64,000 bases of DNA from NCBI RefSeq assembly GCF_905220415.1, contig NC_059552.1, forward strand, positions 7,827,001 through 7,891,000. Direction: 5' to 3'. Numbering within the stretch: the first letter of the stretch is position 1; every line of letters starts with the position of its first letter. The stretch is from Colias croceus (lineage: Eukaryota; Arthropoda; Insecta; Lepidoptera; Pieridae). The notes below the pieces were generated by a model. That model ran no database searches. It had not been told where the DNA came from and was given only the letters and a program-made list of their open reading frames with translations. This document shows, piece after piece, positions 21,230 to 34,600 of this stretch. The translations under genes and the position numbers were made by a program.

Positions 21230-22457
21230 GTTTTCTTAACCATATTAATTGTGCCTATAATAAAGTATTATTTCGGTACATTTGTACTCCTTTAAACTTT
21301 GATAATATAGCAGGGACTTTTAAAAGTCCAACCAATTTGTAGATCGATGAAAAAATATTTTTTTTTATCACTATTAAATATTCATTATTTACATAAAATA
21401 CAGTAAACCAAGTAAAACTTTTTCCCCATTAGCAGATACGGATATTTAGGATATTAAATATAAATAAGTGAAATCCTTCATAAAGCAAATGGTTGGCCAT
21501 ATCTCCGCTTTCATCTTTATTAATTTATATTTAAAAGCTAAAAGCAATCACATAAGTATTCGCTACAGTCAATGCTACAGTATGTTTGAATATGTATTAT
21601 TTGTTCATTTTATAATAGAATTCGATTTTCTGTTATTTAATTTTAATTATGAGTTTTTATAGGCAATCGATTGTGCAATGCATGTTGAACAAATTAAAAC
21701 TGAAGAAGGCCCATACTTTACAAGACGCAAAGGAATAACAGGAATGAAGTACCTACCTAGTTGATGATTGTACAGCTGAAAAGTTTATCTGTTTATTTAA
21801 TTGATCCACAGAAACCACTAAAAGAACTACTGGTCCCAATGAAAAGATATATGTTTGTATTTTATATAACATTTATATAAAACGTCTCTGTAACATGTTT
21901 GTCAGCTCTAGTAAGTACTAAGTAGCTAATATGTTAACTATTATAAACTATTCTAACGGCTAAACAAATTAATAATAATGAAACCATTCTTCATAATATT
22001 AGTGTAGACAATAGAATACACCAAACACTATAAGTTGATTGGAAAAATGTATGTGTATAATACGACACATTTACGAAGTCGGGGCGGCTCTATATAACCC
22101 ATAACACATAAACAATTTTATTCGTGGCTTAATAGTAAATCAGAGGGCCCCGTTATTTGACAGTGTTATTGCTCGCTGTATTAGCGAAGGCAGTATTTTA
22201 CCCTTGTATAAAGATGTAATGCTAAATAAATAATGCGTTTATTTCTCTCTTTGCTGCTGTTATTTTCAATTTTATTTTTGTTTATTGATCCACTTTTTAA
22301 GCCGACTGGGAAGTCATTTGAAAATGGGATTCAGATAACAACATTTAAATCAATAAATAAACCAATCAATCATTTAATTGTACATTTTGCCTCAGTTTTA
22401 AATTAAGCTGAACAGATATTTGGAATTCAGTTTTCTAGCATTAAAATTTATTACACA
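21230..22457. other. AT-rich stretch, no supported gene
   Basis: A 64-codon frame at 21468-21662 is low in complexity and matches nothing known. No other feature was seen. Confidence 0.45.
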
Positions 22458-22701
22458 CTAGGTTTCCGCCCGCGGCTTCGCCCGCGCAGTCAAAGAAAAA
22501 CCCGCATAGTTCCCGTTCCCGTGGGATTTCCGGGATTGCGTCATTTTCCCGGGATAAAAAGTAGCCTATGTCCTTTCTCGAGTATCAAAATATCTCCATA
22601 CCAAATTTCATGAAAATTGGTTCAGTAGTTTAGGCGTGATTGAGTTACTTTCGACAGACAGACAGACAGAGTTACTTTCGCATTTATAATATTAGTATGG
22701 A
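22458..22701 (-). mobile_element. Helitron-like element, type A
   Basis: On the minus strand it starts TCCATACTAATATTATAAAT, has (CTGT)n, then CTGAACCAATTTTCATGAAA, TTATCCCGGGAAAATGACGC, and ends CGCGGGCGGAAACCTAG. It is very close to the 1126 copy, so it is probably a recent relative. Confidence 0.8.
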
Positions 22702-24429
22702 TTATTGCACTTTCTACGTTTTTAATTACTTATTTTTCGTATATATCCCTAGGTTGCCTGGAAGAAATCGCTTTATAGTGATAAGGCTGCCAAATTGTAC
22801 ATTTAAGTTCCTATCTGTAAATGTTATTTTTGTGTGCATTGTACAATAAAGTGTTTTCTATTCTATACTTAATAAATGAGGCATTAAAGAATGTAAATAT
22901 AATTTTAAGAAGAAAATAAGGATCAGATCTTATTCACTTATAAGGCCAAATATTGTTTCGTTTTAGATAGTTATTTAAATAATACATGAAACTTAGCAGA
23001 TGTACGTCTAAGAATATTTATGCATCACGCTCAAATCTTTGTGATTTATGGGGTGCCTCGTGTTTTGGTAAATGTATTCATATCAATATGTAATACTACA
23101 AAAGAGGAAGGTTTATATTAAAGTTCTTTTGTGGAGCTAGATATATACGTCACTTACTTCTGGTAAACATAATTACAAAAAATATTGTGTATGTGTAAAC
23201 TTCTTCAGGGCAGCCAGTCAAATGTGAATGTGGTTTACACAGCATTTAATTTTCATTCAAAGATTTTTTGATAGTACATGCCTTCATTCTTCTCTTCATT
23301 TCCAATTAACCAAAATATTATTCCCGCAACAATGCCTTAATAATTTTACATATTATAATTAAATGAATTTACATACGATTAGCCAGGGATCTGCCGTCAA
23401 CGTCAAGACAATAATTGTAACACAAGTTAAAATTAAAGAGTTAATATATTTCACCGCCAAGTTATTTAATGAGGGCAACTCATTAAGGATTGAAACTCAA
23501 ACGATTCAGACTCAAACTCAATTTGAAGTCGGGAAATTGTTTAGTAACTTTGAAATGTGTGGATTCTGTAAATCTTGTGTAAAAACTTCGTGTCACGATG
23601 TTTGTTGGCACTTGGCAACTAGTCATTTGCATACTATGTGTTGTTTAGTTTTACTAGCTGTTAAGCGCAGCTTCGCCTGTTCGATCCAAGGAAATTCCTT
23701 TGGGAATGAGATGTTTCTTAAAAAGTAGTCTATATTGTCAAACTCAAATATTTATTTCTAGAAGCACTTACCACCGATTCGGAAAGCAGTTTCTACAAAG
23801 AAGAACTAACAAGAAACGCCGTAGTATAATTTATTCTCTAGCCTCCTATTTATTTACCAAAGTATAGTAAGTAGTAAGAATAACATTTAAACCTACGTAA
23901 TCATTAAATATACCGTCATAATATCTTGGATCAACTTTCATATCCTGTCCCAAAGTTACAACCTCAGATAATTAAAGTTCACAATTTCTCTGACATCAAA
24001 GGTCCGAACTATAGGATACTTTAAAATAATTTCATTCACATTTCAACAAAATGTAAATTAAAACCAACGGCGATATTCACTGTGGGAAATTCATTAAAAT
24101 GTCCCGGTAAATGTTGAAAGTCTTTGTGGAAAGTTTCAAAGATAAGAGTTTAAGTTGTCTTCTTTCAACCGTTATGACTGTCTCGAGTTAGACGTATTGA
24201 CTATACCGAGTATAACTTTGTATTGTTACCAATGATCTGTACGAAAACTGTAAGGAATTGTGCCGTATTGGCAGGTAAGTAAATCAAATAAGTTTGAATA
24301 TCTTAACAATCTATTAATACGTAGTTAGTAAATGTAGTCAAATATATCATTAACTGTGATGCCTATTTGAGTGAGTGCTTTACCTTATTCCCGTCTCAAA
24401 TCATATCCTTCCGTGTTACTATCATCTCA
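22702..24429. other. AT-rich stretch holding one LINE tail
   Basis: A 121-codon frame at 23363-23728 is Cys-rich late but has no domain I recognise and includes CTCAAA-type simple sequence, so I do not call it a gene. The LINE fragment at 23739 lies just past it. Confidence 0.4.
23739..23840 (-). repeat. 3' end fragment of the CR1-like LINE
   Basis: CAAACTCAAATATTTATTTC, TAGAAGCACTTACCACCGAT and TCGGAAAGCAGTTTCTACAA match 5836-5970 in the same orientation, with an internal deletion. Confidence 0.7.
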
Positions 24430-24548
24430 TCTATACATATAACAAATCTGTAGAAGGGTCAATTCTGTACATTGAAAATATTAAAAAAATAAATAGCAGG
24501 GGGTGTTACTGGATCGATACCAAACCCAAATATGTGATTAAAAAAATT

Positions 24549-24585
<37 letters not shown>

Positions 24586-24912
24586 ATGTGAAGACATCAC
24601 GTGAAAACTACCGGTTCGATTTCGATGAAACTTGGTATAATTATACCTTATTATCCTGGGCGTAAAATAGGATACTTTTTATCCTGGAAAAATACGTAGA
24701 AAAAAAAAATAATCTTAATTTTTCAGTTTTATCCATAGACGTTGTTCCGTAGAACCGCGAACACACGTTGCGTATTATTATAGGCCTAGCCGTATTTGGG
24801 TCCAATAGATATTTATAAGATGTCATTTTCAGAGTTACTCAAAATGGAGAAAATATAAACCATCCACGCGAAGACCGACATCCGCGCGGACGGAGTCGCG
24901 GGCGGAAGCTAG
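24430..24912 (+). mobile_element. Helitron-like element, type E, with (TCTG)n tract
   Basis: It starts TCTATACATATAACAAATCT and contains GTCAATTCTGTACATTGAAA, a (TCTG)n run near 24550-24585, ACCGGTTCGATTTCGATGAA, then GGACGGAGTCGCGGGCGGAA and GCTAG before T. At 483 bp it is longer than the minus-strand copy at 35057-35380 because of an extra internal segment of about 150 bp. Confidence 0.75.
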
Positions 24913-25000
24913 TACGTATTAAAAAGCAGGCAATTTATTTGTAGAGGTGTAAGGCCTCTACAATATTAGTCTTATGTAAGCGCTACCACCGCCCAAGCAG

Positions 25001-25036
25001 GTGGGGCGCCTCATAGAAACCCATGAGGCGCCCCAC
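25001..25036. repeat. Perfect 14-bp GC-rich inverted repeat
   Basis: GTGGGGCGCCTCAT (25001-25014) is inverted at 25023-25036 around AGAAACCC. A smaller TGTAGAGG/CCTCTACA pair lies just upstream, near 24940-24962. Confidence 0.75.
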
Positions 25037-26689
25037 AAGCTTCATTACCAATTATCACATTAAAATATGCTTATAAAGTCTCTTTGGAAAAGAATTTACG
25101 ACCAATAAGTACTCTGTCAGATTCAAACAACAAAAACTCCATTACTACCTATCCCCATACATTCAATAACAAATAACCATGCGGCATGCCACATATAATA
25201 TAATATCAAACCAAATCAAAGCCACGTCAGTCAGTCACAATCACGCAGTTTGTAAACGTCCCGCGTCCCGTTTCGTATTGAGTATCGAGTCACGCATACA
25301 ATAGTAAATAATAAGGTCCATAATATGTTTGTTCTGTACGTCTTTATGTTTAATAAATACCAGAAGTCTTGTATGTGTGAATCTAAGGTTTAAGATTAAT
25401 AATTTATTGGTTACTTATATCATTATTCTGTCGAATAATTTGAAAGCGAAAGAATTAACAATGAAAGATAACATTCGAATAAATTGTTATATATCGAATT
25501 ATGTTTCAAATTATTAGTGTTCATTTGTTATTTGTAATAATATGGTTTAATATTTCTTATGCTACATGTAATTCGTGTTTTAATAGTACTAATATTAGGT
25601 ATGTCGAAAGCACTGAAGATTTTTTGGATAATTTGATTAAATTTCTATAAATCAATCCCTGTAAAATAAGTATATTAAAATATTTTTGTATGCAAGACGA
25701 GACACACACATACACCTACGCATATTCTATACACACATGACATACACACCTATTCAAATTATGCCTATACAGTACACACATACATATGCCTTATGGCAAA
25801 TCACAGTTCTACAATAATAGACGTTACATATTATCTAGACGCCGGATGCTACATCTCGATCTAGTACCAACTCTATTTAATATGCATCCAGCCCTTAGAG
25901 TAGGTATGTATTAGCTTGATAATACATATACTCTAAGATCCAGCCTTACAAAAGGGCCTTGCATCGTTAGTAAATGAAGGTAATTATTTTTCATAATAAG
26001 TGCTAATGAATGAATGTAGATTTGAGTTTAAAGCCTATTTATTTAGCTCCATTTATTAATTATGAAAAGATCTTTTGTAGATTGTTTTACAATATATATC
26101 GGTTTTTCTATTTATTGTTTTAAAGTCTTCAAAACGCATTAATTTTAAATAAACAAACCTTACTTAGCGGCACAGCACTTTTAAACTTCCAGCTTAATTT
26201 TGATCTTAAATACGCGAAAAAATTCCTCCTAAAGATATAATCTGAAAAGCTGAAAAGCATTTTTAATAGCCAAGTGAAATGCTTAACTTTCACGACTTGC
26301 CATATTTAATTCTTACCTTGAACACGGTCTGTCCATTTACAAGCTAAAACCTAATTGCTATGGAAGGTCGGATTAGAAACGACTTAAGAAGTCTTAAGAC
26401 CTCCGTAAAACAGATTAGAATGGCTTGCGTTAACCTTAATATTGACTTCGTATTAACAAGTTCGGGAATAGTTAAATGTTGGGAACATTCTTATGCTGTT
26501 GGTAAATATACTTAGTAAGGTAAATATAATATTGAAAACAGATCTATTGATCTTCAGATGTAAGGTAGTCAGAATGTTTTTCTTATCTTCATTAATATTG
26601 TGTAGAATGTGAATTAATTATGTACGTACGTAGACGGATTATAAACTCCACAGCACTGCAATTAAAATTGTTTTAAATACATAAATGCA
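25037..26689. other. AT-rich stretch, no supported gene
   Basis: A CA-rich patch with repeated CATACACAC near 25700-25790 is the only simple sequence noted. Confidence 0.4.
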
Positions 26690-27660
26690 CACAATCACAA
26701 ATATTCTTGAACACGGAACTGACGTCCACAGCATCTGCAATCAGCTTCAATTACCATACACACACACGAAATACATACACAAAAAACAAAATTAGAATAC
26801 TAAATTACTTATAAAATGACTGAAAAACTACCAAACCTCCTTGAACAAGGGACTGACGAAAGCTGGCACGACTCGCATTTGCAGATAGAGTGACGTGTTC
26901 TAATATAATAATTATAGTAGAGCCATTTTAATAGGCAACATTTGACAGTTCAACAAAATTCAACAACGTAACTTAGTAACGACGACATAGAATAACATGA
27001 TATTTCGTTTTGTTAGAACTGCACATTTGCTTAACTTTTTTCAATTACGATTACATATTTATAATAATAATAACCGATACAAGTAATTTTAAGATTTCAT
27101 TTTACTGATAAACCATCCTAAACATAATAAACAATTTCTGAATTGAAGAACTGACGTCGCTACAATTTTGTGTCAATAAACCTTTTTTATTTTTAAATAC
27201 TAGAGACGTTACTCTAAAAATCGAAATCTGACATCTAGAATCGAATGCATTGATTACTTGTGAATAAAAATCATCATAAATTAATAAATTCGATTGACAA
27301 ATGTTTCAAATCCGTATCGATTATAATCACTTTAATCGATGTTTTTAAGCAGGTTACCTCTCTTCGAAGATAAAATTGATAGACGTCAAATGTTGCCTAT
27401 TAAATTGGCTCGACTATAATAATAATAATTAGAGTACAACTTGACACTCCAATTTGTTAATATCAAATGCCACAAAAACACCCTGAAACTAGACTTAACG
27501 TGCGACGTAGCGCAAAGACGTAGTTCCAATACCCAGTCACCAAAAATGACAGAAAAACCGCCGAATCTCCTTGACCAGGGGACTGACGTCTGCACTCGCT
27601 GCAGACAGAGTGACACTCATGCGAGGGACATCATTTACACTCCACCGGCCACGTCATTTC
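26690..27660 (+). repeat. Diverged repeated segments built on a CTCCTTGANCARGGGACTGACG motif
   Basis: Related blocks occur near 26705, 26840, 27140 and 27565. The clearest pair shares ACTGAAAAACTACCAAACCT / ACAGAAAAACCGCCGAATCT followed by CTTGAACAAGGGACTGACG / CTTGACCAGGGGACTGACG. Translated, three blocks read approximately NLLEQGTD, NLLDQGTDV and NILEHGTDV, so the ancestor may have been coding. A TIR element at 26899-27433 splits the cluster. The family is unknown. Confidence 0.45.
26899..27433. mobile_element. TIR element of about 535 bp with roughly 50-bp inverted ends
   Basis: The left end holds TAGAGCCATTTTAATAGGCA then ACATTTGACAG. The right end, inverted, holds TCGAGCCAATTTAATAGGCA then ACATTTGACGT. 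The similarity extends outward through AT-rich TCTAAT...ATAATTATAGT on both sides, so the exact ends and duplication are unclear. It is non-coding. Confidence 0.6.
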
Positions 27661-27671
27661 TCACGAGATGA

Positions 27672-28287
27672 CGGGAACGTATTGCTGATTTCGAAATCGC
27701 TGGAACAGTGATGTGCTGTGGAATTCGAATCGATAATTTAAATCATTTCTAAATTTTATGTAACTAAATCAAATTAAAAAGGAGAATGGCGAAACTGGGC
27801 CTAACTGTTACAGAAATCATAATATATTTAAAATTCATTATATTATTTTTAGTAATTCTTGGTAAAATATTTACTCCTGATTCTATGGGAAAACAAATCT
27901 TTGAAAAAAAAGATAATGTGTTCACTACCGGCATTGTTATTTAGATTTCTATGACTACCGGTCTTATCAAGCAAAGATTGTCAGTGTTGTCAGGAGTAAA
28001 AAAGTCGAATATATCGATTAATACGAATGAATGTCTATATTTTATTTTTAATTTTATTGAATTCAAATGCTTTATAAATCAGAAGCAAAACTTAACTTAT
28101 TTTTAACACATCTTAATTTATTTAGATCTTTCTATAAAATATAAACATGTTTTACTTAATCAATAATAATTATAACATTTTTATTTAGGTAGCTGGCCAT
28201 TAATGAAATGTCAAATTATTAATCATAATTGTGTCAGTTATGAGTGATTTGTTTATGTTTGTTGTTTGACATTTGAGTGAAGTTTTA
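27672..28287. other. AT-rich spacer
   Basis: A short AAATGTCAAA / TTTGACATTT inverted pair lies near 28206-28275. No gene was seen. Confidence 0.35.
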
Positions 28288-28870
28288 GGCCCTTCTCCCA
28301 TTACGATACGCATAGGCGATTCAAGTATCCTGCAAGTCTCGGAGACTAGTCGCCGCGGAGTATCTCACATACATTTTTATGTAGGCTCGCACACTACGCT
28401 ACTGGTATCCTACACGTCCGCGACTAGTATAGCACTACTCACCGTGTCGGTCGCTTTTGCATCGCGTCTCGACTCTCGCGCGTATCTTTTCGTTAGAAAG
28501 ATAAAAATATCTAATCATCATGTTGTAATTCTCGTTCGGCTACAAAAACTCTACAAATTATGTTTCTTTCAATATATGGATGAATCCAGTACTTCTTACT
28601 CTTACGTTGGCGTCTTCTATTTCTATAAAAGGAAAAACTGCAAGAGCTTCTTCGTCACTGGAATTGCTGATTACTCGACATAACGACGTAACTGTTGTTG
28701 CAATAAATAAATGAATTATTATTATTATAACGTCGGTCCACAAAAACGAGGCACAATAATGATGAATTTAGTCGCATAATATGCGAGCATCGGGTAGCCA
28801 GCAAATATCTAAGTAGTATTCTACGCGAGTATCGTATTCTAGAAGTATCGTACCTAATGGCAGAAGGGCC
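28288..28870. mobile_element. TIR element of 583 bp with TTA duplication
   Basis: Left end GGCCCTTCTCCCATTACGAT and right end (inverted) GGCCCTTCTGCCATTAGGTA form the terminal repeats. TTA flanks both (28285-28287 and 28871-28873), as in PIF/Harbinger elements. A 136-codon frame that spans the left half has an M-less start region and no domain, so I treat the element as non-autonomous. Confidence 0.75.
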
Positions 28871-30645
28871 TTAGTAACGTTATATTCCAAAATTGATCTT
28901 AATCAATATCCCAATATCTCTGCTATCCCATAGAAAAGATCTATAATTGTTATATTCATAGAGTCTGTATATTTTTAACTATTTAATCACCCATAAATCA
29001 TCAGTGTAACGATCAGGCCCAGAGTCCTATGGGAGTTTGCCATTCTCCTTTCTCAAATAGTAGATAATTTTTATATTGAAGAATAATAATACGTTTATCC
29101 AACGTAATACTTTAAATGCGCAAAAAAAAAAACTTATAACTTTATAGACTATATTAGATATGACAACTTTTAGACGCACGAACCGCTGAACGATATATGA
29201 ATTTTGTTTTGCAGACCGATAGAAGGTTGTGGTTATATGCTTCATTAGGTTTTAGCAACTAAGTTTAAAATGGGTAGGTAATAAACATTTGTATAATTAA
29301 CGACTACTCATCATCAGCCCATATACGTTCCCACTGCTGGGACACGGGCCTCCATGAAGGTACAGGCCATAATCCACCACGCTGGCCAAGTTTGGATTAG
29401 TTTACTATTACTATGAGTGTGAAATTTCTTTCATCTAATCCTCAAAAAGGTTTATTACAGTTACTTTCTATAACAATTTTATTAAGTATCGATAAAAGTC
29501 CCCCATCACTAGCACATCCACGATTGACCGACATTAATGGCCGATATATTAGAGCATGGAATAGCGCTGTCAATGCGACCCTTGTTCATAACAGAAGCGG
29601 TACTTTGGTCTAATGACGTCAGTTTTGATGCCTCCATGCACTCTGCACCGCTCCTCAAATTGTCTATTGATCGTGTGACGAAATTTGCCGCTCAATTTTG
29701 GTAATCATTTTGTGTAACGGTCTCTAAATGTACATGTGGAAATAACGTTTGAGCTTATTATTTTGAGATTTAAGTTTTAATTAGTCAGTAAAATGTATAT
29801 ACATGTGATTGTACATAGTCTGAGGCGGATTGAAAAACAAATGTATATCAGCTGAATTGAGAACCTCCTCCTTTTTTGTAGTCGGTTAAAATATAGTTTA
29901 AACTTATTAAATGCATTTGCATTTTTTATAGATTAAAACTGTATATAAAGTGTATGTTAATATATTAATATACATATAATACTTCTAGCTTTTGGAATAA
30001 AGCACACAGTTCAAAAGCTCCACTTTTATTTACATTGAATCAGCTATCAGTTTCGTAAACTCATCGACATTATTAAATACATCTTAAAGTATCTGGCTGA
30101 AGCCAAATGATTATTCTTTGGCATTAAAAACCTTAACAACGCGCACCGAGAGATCACAACTGCAGAAAAAAGTAAATGCAATAAAATAGAAAATGCATAC
30201 AAATGAGCGGATATTGCTGCACTCTGGCTTCTTTTTGAATATGCAAAAATACGATTAGAGCGAGCGAGACGGAAGATTTGTACTTAGTTTTTGCCATTAG
30301 TGCGAGAGGAATGACATTATGCTGGGCGAAAGGAAATTACTTCGTACAGTCCTAGTTGCTTAGCTGTTAGAAAGAAAAAATTACTTTATTATGTTGAAGC
30401 TGCTATATAAACAAATTGAAAACGCTACTCTTGGTAAAATCTAGAACAATAAAAGTTTCTGTTCCCGGCTCTACATTCTTTATTTTCTTTTTTAAATGAC
30501 ATTCAACATTTTTCCAAAGTTTAATCGATCGTGTAGCCATTTTTGTATCAATTCTGAGAAGGTAGGTCATGATTAATCTCCGCCTCATTGAGCTTTTAAT
30601 TCAATATCTTTGATCAAACAAAATAAATATGTTATAAATTTGATA
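28871..30645. other. AT-rich stretch with one repeat fragment
   Basis: The only recognisable piece is the fragment at 29305-29400. Other short frames show no domain. Confidence 0.4.
29305..29400 (+). repeat. Fragment of a common lepidopteran dispersed repeat
   Basis: CTCATCATCAGCCCATATAC, GTTCCCACTGCTGGGACACG, CAGGCCATAATCCACCACGC and TGGCCAAGTTTGGATTAG follow a repeat I recall as abundant in Lepidoptera, probably a LINE or SINE 3' part. The family name is not certain. Confidence 0.5.
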
Positions 30646-30926
30646 ATAGCCGTTGTGCTTTGAAATCAAAGCACAACGGCTCCGTTGGCTCGGTCATGTA
30701 GAAAGAATGGGTGAGGAACGAGGACTGAAGAGGGCATACTTGGGGCGACCCCTGGGCCGACGGCCGGTTGGACGACCTAAGTATCGCTGGCGCGATCGAG
30801 TAGAGGCGGGCCTGCGCGTGCTACGAGCCAATAATAATTAATTGGCAAGAGACCGCTCAGGACCGGGGAAGATGGAGAGTTCTCGTCTCAGAGGCCAAGA
30901 CCCACTTTGGGGTTTCAGAGCCAGAG

Positions 30927-30965
<39 letters not shown>
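30646..30965 (+). mobile_element. 5'-truncated RTE-like LINE with (AGT)n tail and 13-bp duplication
   Basis: TATAAATTTGATA flanks the insertion at 30633-30645 and 30966-30978. The 5' breakpoint carries a 14-bp fold-back (30648-30661 against 30668-30681). The 3' tail is 13 units of AGT from 30928. Only the end of the ORF remains. Confidence 0.85.
30668..30930 (+). pseudogene. RTE-like reverse transcriptase ORF, C-terminal remnant with frameshift
   Basis: The frame reads QRLRWLGHVERM, then RRPVGRPKYRWRD, the conserved C-terminal tail of RTE-like ORFs. It stops at AAT AAT AAT TAA near 30840. The expected continuation (QDRGRW, then AKTHFGVSEPEE) resumes in another frame and ends at TAG 30928-30930, inside the AGT tail. 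The break looks like a 7-bp insertion or duplication of AATAATT-type sequence. It is a dead remnant that shares a clade but not a family with the intact RTE 1 kb downstream. Confidence 0.75.

Positions 30966-30966
<1 letters not shown>
30928..30966 (+). repeat. (AGT)13 microsatellite, LINE tail
   Basis: Thirteen perfect AGT units end the truncated RTE element, directly before the right target-site duplication. Confidence 0.9.
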
Positions 30967-30967
<1 letters not shown>

Positions 30968-31606
30968 TAAATTTGATACTTGCTTATGCGTAGACCTTTT
31001 CGCCAATTGATAATGATTATAATAATATTATATAAATAAACAACAGAAACCTTTTGCCTATTGCTTTTCCAAATAGCATAAAACACATTGCATATAAATA
31101 TGGGAATAAATAGTTTAAAATAAAGCACATTGGATATATTTCCTTGCTATGAAATAGTCTCAAGTCTACTTTCAGGTTAACATACATAATTATTATTAGC
31201 AAATCTGTGGGTGCCAAGTAGATCATTAGAGCCATAACAAGTTCAGGCTTTCTGAAATATTATTTTAAGAAAAATAAACTCGGACATTTTAAGTGCCGCC
31301 TACTTTCTAGTGAATTAAATAAACTCCTCGGGGGATGATGTAATTTGCAAAAACTGGGGAACGCTAGTGCTCAATTCGCCATTTTATTTACTATTTATGC
31401 TTCTCGTTATGAATCGCAGTTTGTTGAACATTTTTTTTTGTTTTGAGATTAATTTGTTCGTTCGTTATAGTAATGTTTATTGGTACAATGGTAATTTAAT
31501 CTTATGGTATTTGTAAAGTATTCCTTTTTGGTGTATACAACATTGGTAATTTGAGCTTGTGCTGTATGTAAAGTGTTGATAATATTATTATTATACATCA
31601 GTAGAT

Positions 31607-34600
31607 TTGCCGTGGGGTGCCGGTTTAAGAATAGCACCTCCCCATCTCCTCCCGTGGGTGTCGTAAAAGGCGACTAAGGGATACATTATACCGGAACGGG
31701 CAGCAGCGTTCCGCGATTCATTACCTACCACCAACTGCGCTCGCCAACCCGCCTGCCAAGCGTGGCGAGTACTGGCATTATCCCCTCATGGATAGCACAC
31801 CACCAACCAGGCCCCTAGTACCCGGCAGCCCCGCTATTCCAGGCTACGGTAGCGGCCATGGTAACGGCGGGGCAAGGGGTGCTAAGAATCACCGGATGAG
31901 ATCCGGCTACCACTCCACACGACCCCTGGCCCTGGTAACATACAATGCACGCACATTGAGGACGGACGAAAAGATAGTTGAGCTGGAAGAAGAATTGAGC
32001 AAATTACGATGGGATGTCATAGGGTTATCAGAAGTCCGAAGAGAGGGGGAGGACACGATAACGTTGACGTCTGGTAATTTGTTCTTCTACCGGGAGGGCG
32101 ACCAACAGTCCCAAGGTGGAGTCGGGTTTATCGTCCACAAATCTCTCGTCAACAACATCGTAAGCATCGAGAGCGTGTCGAGCAGGGTAGCGTGCCTTAT
32201 ACTCAGAATATCTCAAAGATATTCGCTGAAGGTCATACAGGTTTACGCACCGACCTCGGCTCACTCCGATGAAGAAGTGGAGATTATGTATGAGGACGTA
32301 AGTAGAGCCATACATACCTCGAAAACACACTTCAATGTTGTGATGGGAGATTTCAACGCAAAGTTGGGGAAGAGAGGCGATGATGAGTTGAGAGTGGGGA
32401 AATTTGGGTTTGGGCAACGTAATCCGAGGGGCCAGAAACTTGCTGATTTTCTGGAGAAGGAAGGACTCTTTATGATGAATTCCTTCTTCCAGAAACCGAA
32501 TCACAGGAAGTGGACCTGGCTGAGCCCGGATGGAAGGACGAAAAATGAGATAGACTTCATTATGACCACGAAGAGACAAATATTCAAAGATGTCTCTGTG
32601 ATCCATAGGGTGAAAACCGGAAGCGATCACCGAATGGTACGAGGCATCTTGAATATTAATGTCAAACGTGAAAGATCACGTCTAATGAAGTCTACGCTCC
32701 GCCCTTGCCATGCCCAGATCCAAAACCCCGAAAGCTTTCAACTGGAGCTCCAAAATCGCTTCGCTTGCCTCGACAGTAGCGTCTCTGTGGACGATCTAAA
32801 TAACAGGCTGGTAGAAACTATCCGCGCGGTTGGGTCCCACTTTAAAACCCGTAAAGTAAATCCGCAAAAACTCTCGGACCAAACTCTGAAACTAATGGCA
32901 GACCGGCGCTCTATGCCACTGCGCACATCTGAAGATGCTAAGTCATATAGGCAGCTCAATAGACGGATATCTAAATCTCTGCGGCACGACATTCGCTCCT
33001 TTAATGCTTCAAGCATTGAGGAAGCGATTAAGCGAAACCAAGGCTCGAAAGTGTTTGCAAGAGATATGTCTATTGGGCAGAGCCAGCTGACGAAGCTGAA
33101 GACAGATCGTGGCGTAGTAGTGTCGGCCAAGCCAGAGGTATTAGGAGAGGTCGAGAGGTTCTATCGGCAACTTTACACCTCAGTTGCCAAGCCTGTTTCT
33201 AGTCCGGCGAAAGACCCAAGAGCCCGACTAACCCGACATTTCACCGAAGATATCCCGGACATCAGCCTGTACGAGATTAGGATAGCTCTGAAACAGCTTA
33301 AGAACAACAAGGCGCCGGGTGAGGACGGAATCACCTCTGAGCTTCTGAGAGCGGGTGGAAAACCAATCCTCAGAATGCTACAGAGGCTATTTAATTCCGC
33401 CTTACTCGAGGGCACAACGCCTGAAGCATGGAGCAGGAGTGTGGTTGTTCTGTTCTTCAAAAAGGGAGACAAGACCCTATTGAAGAACTACAGACCGATA
33501 TCACTCTTGAGCCATGTTTATAAGCTGTTCTCAAGGGTTATCACGAATCGTCTCGAACGCAGGTTAGATGACTTCCAGCCTCCCGAACAAGCCGGTTTCC
33601 GTAAAGGCTTTAGCACCATAGACCACATCCACACGCTGCGGCAAATTATACAGAAAACCGAGGAGTATAATTTGCCACTATGCTTAGCGTTTGTGGACTA
33701 TGAAAAAGCCTTCGATTCGATCGAGACCTGGGCCGTGTTAAGGTCTCTCCAGCGGTGCCGTATTGACTATCGGTACATCGAAGTATTGAGAAGCTTGTAC
33801 GAACACGCCACCATGTCAGTCCGAGTACAAGATCAGTGTACAAAGGCAATCCCATTGCAGCGCGGTGTAAGACAAGGCGATGTGATCTCGCCCAAACTTT
33901 TTACCGCTGCTTTGGAAGATGCCTTCAAACTGTTGGAATGGAAAGGACTTGGCATCAATATTAATGGCGAGTACATCTCTCATCTTCGATTTGCCGATGA
34001 TATCGTAGTCATGGCAGAATCCATGGAAGACCTTAATGCAATGCTCGATGACCTCTACAGAGTTTCACAACAAGTGGGCCTTAGCATGAACATGGACAAG
34101 ACGAAAATCATGTCAAATGTCCATGTTGTGCCCACTCCAGTCTCTGTTGGAAACTCTACTCTCGAAGTTGTTGACGAATATGTCTACCTAGGACAAACCG
34201 TCCAATTAGGCAGGTCCAACTTCGGGAAGGAGGTCAATCGTCGAATCCGACTCGGATGGGCAGCGTTCGGGAAGTTAAAGAACATCTTTTCGTCCAAAAT
34301 CCCTCAGTGCCTGAAGACTAAAGTCTTCGAGCAGTGTGTGTTACCAGTGATGACCTACGGAACAGAGACGTGGCCTCTAACCCTGGGCCTTGTGCACAAG
34401 CTCAGCGTCGCCCAACGTGCTATGGAAAGGGCTATGCTCGGAGTTTCCCTACGAGATCGAATCAGAAATGAGGAAATCCGTAGGAGAACCGGAGTCACCG
34501 ACATAGCTCGCCGGATTAGTACGTTGAAGTGGCAATGGGCGGGGCACATAGCCCGTAGAACCGATGGCCGTTGGGGCAGAAAGGTTCTGGAATGGAGGCC

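Noticed and set aside
28273..28683. 136-codon frame as a transposase
   Set aside because: It overlaps the left TIR of a 583-bp MITE and has no transposase motif.
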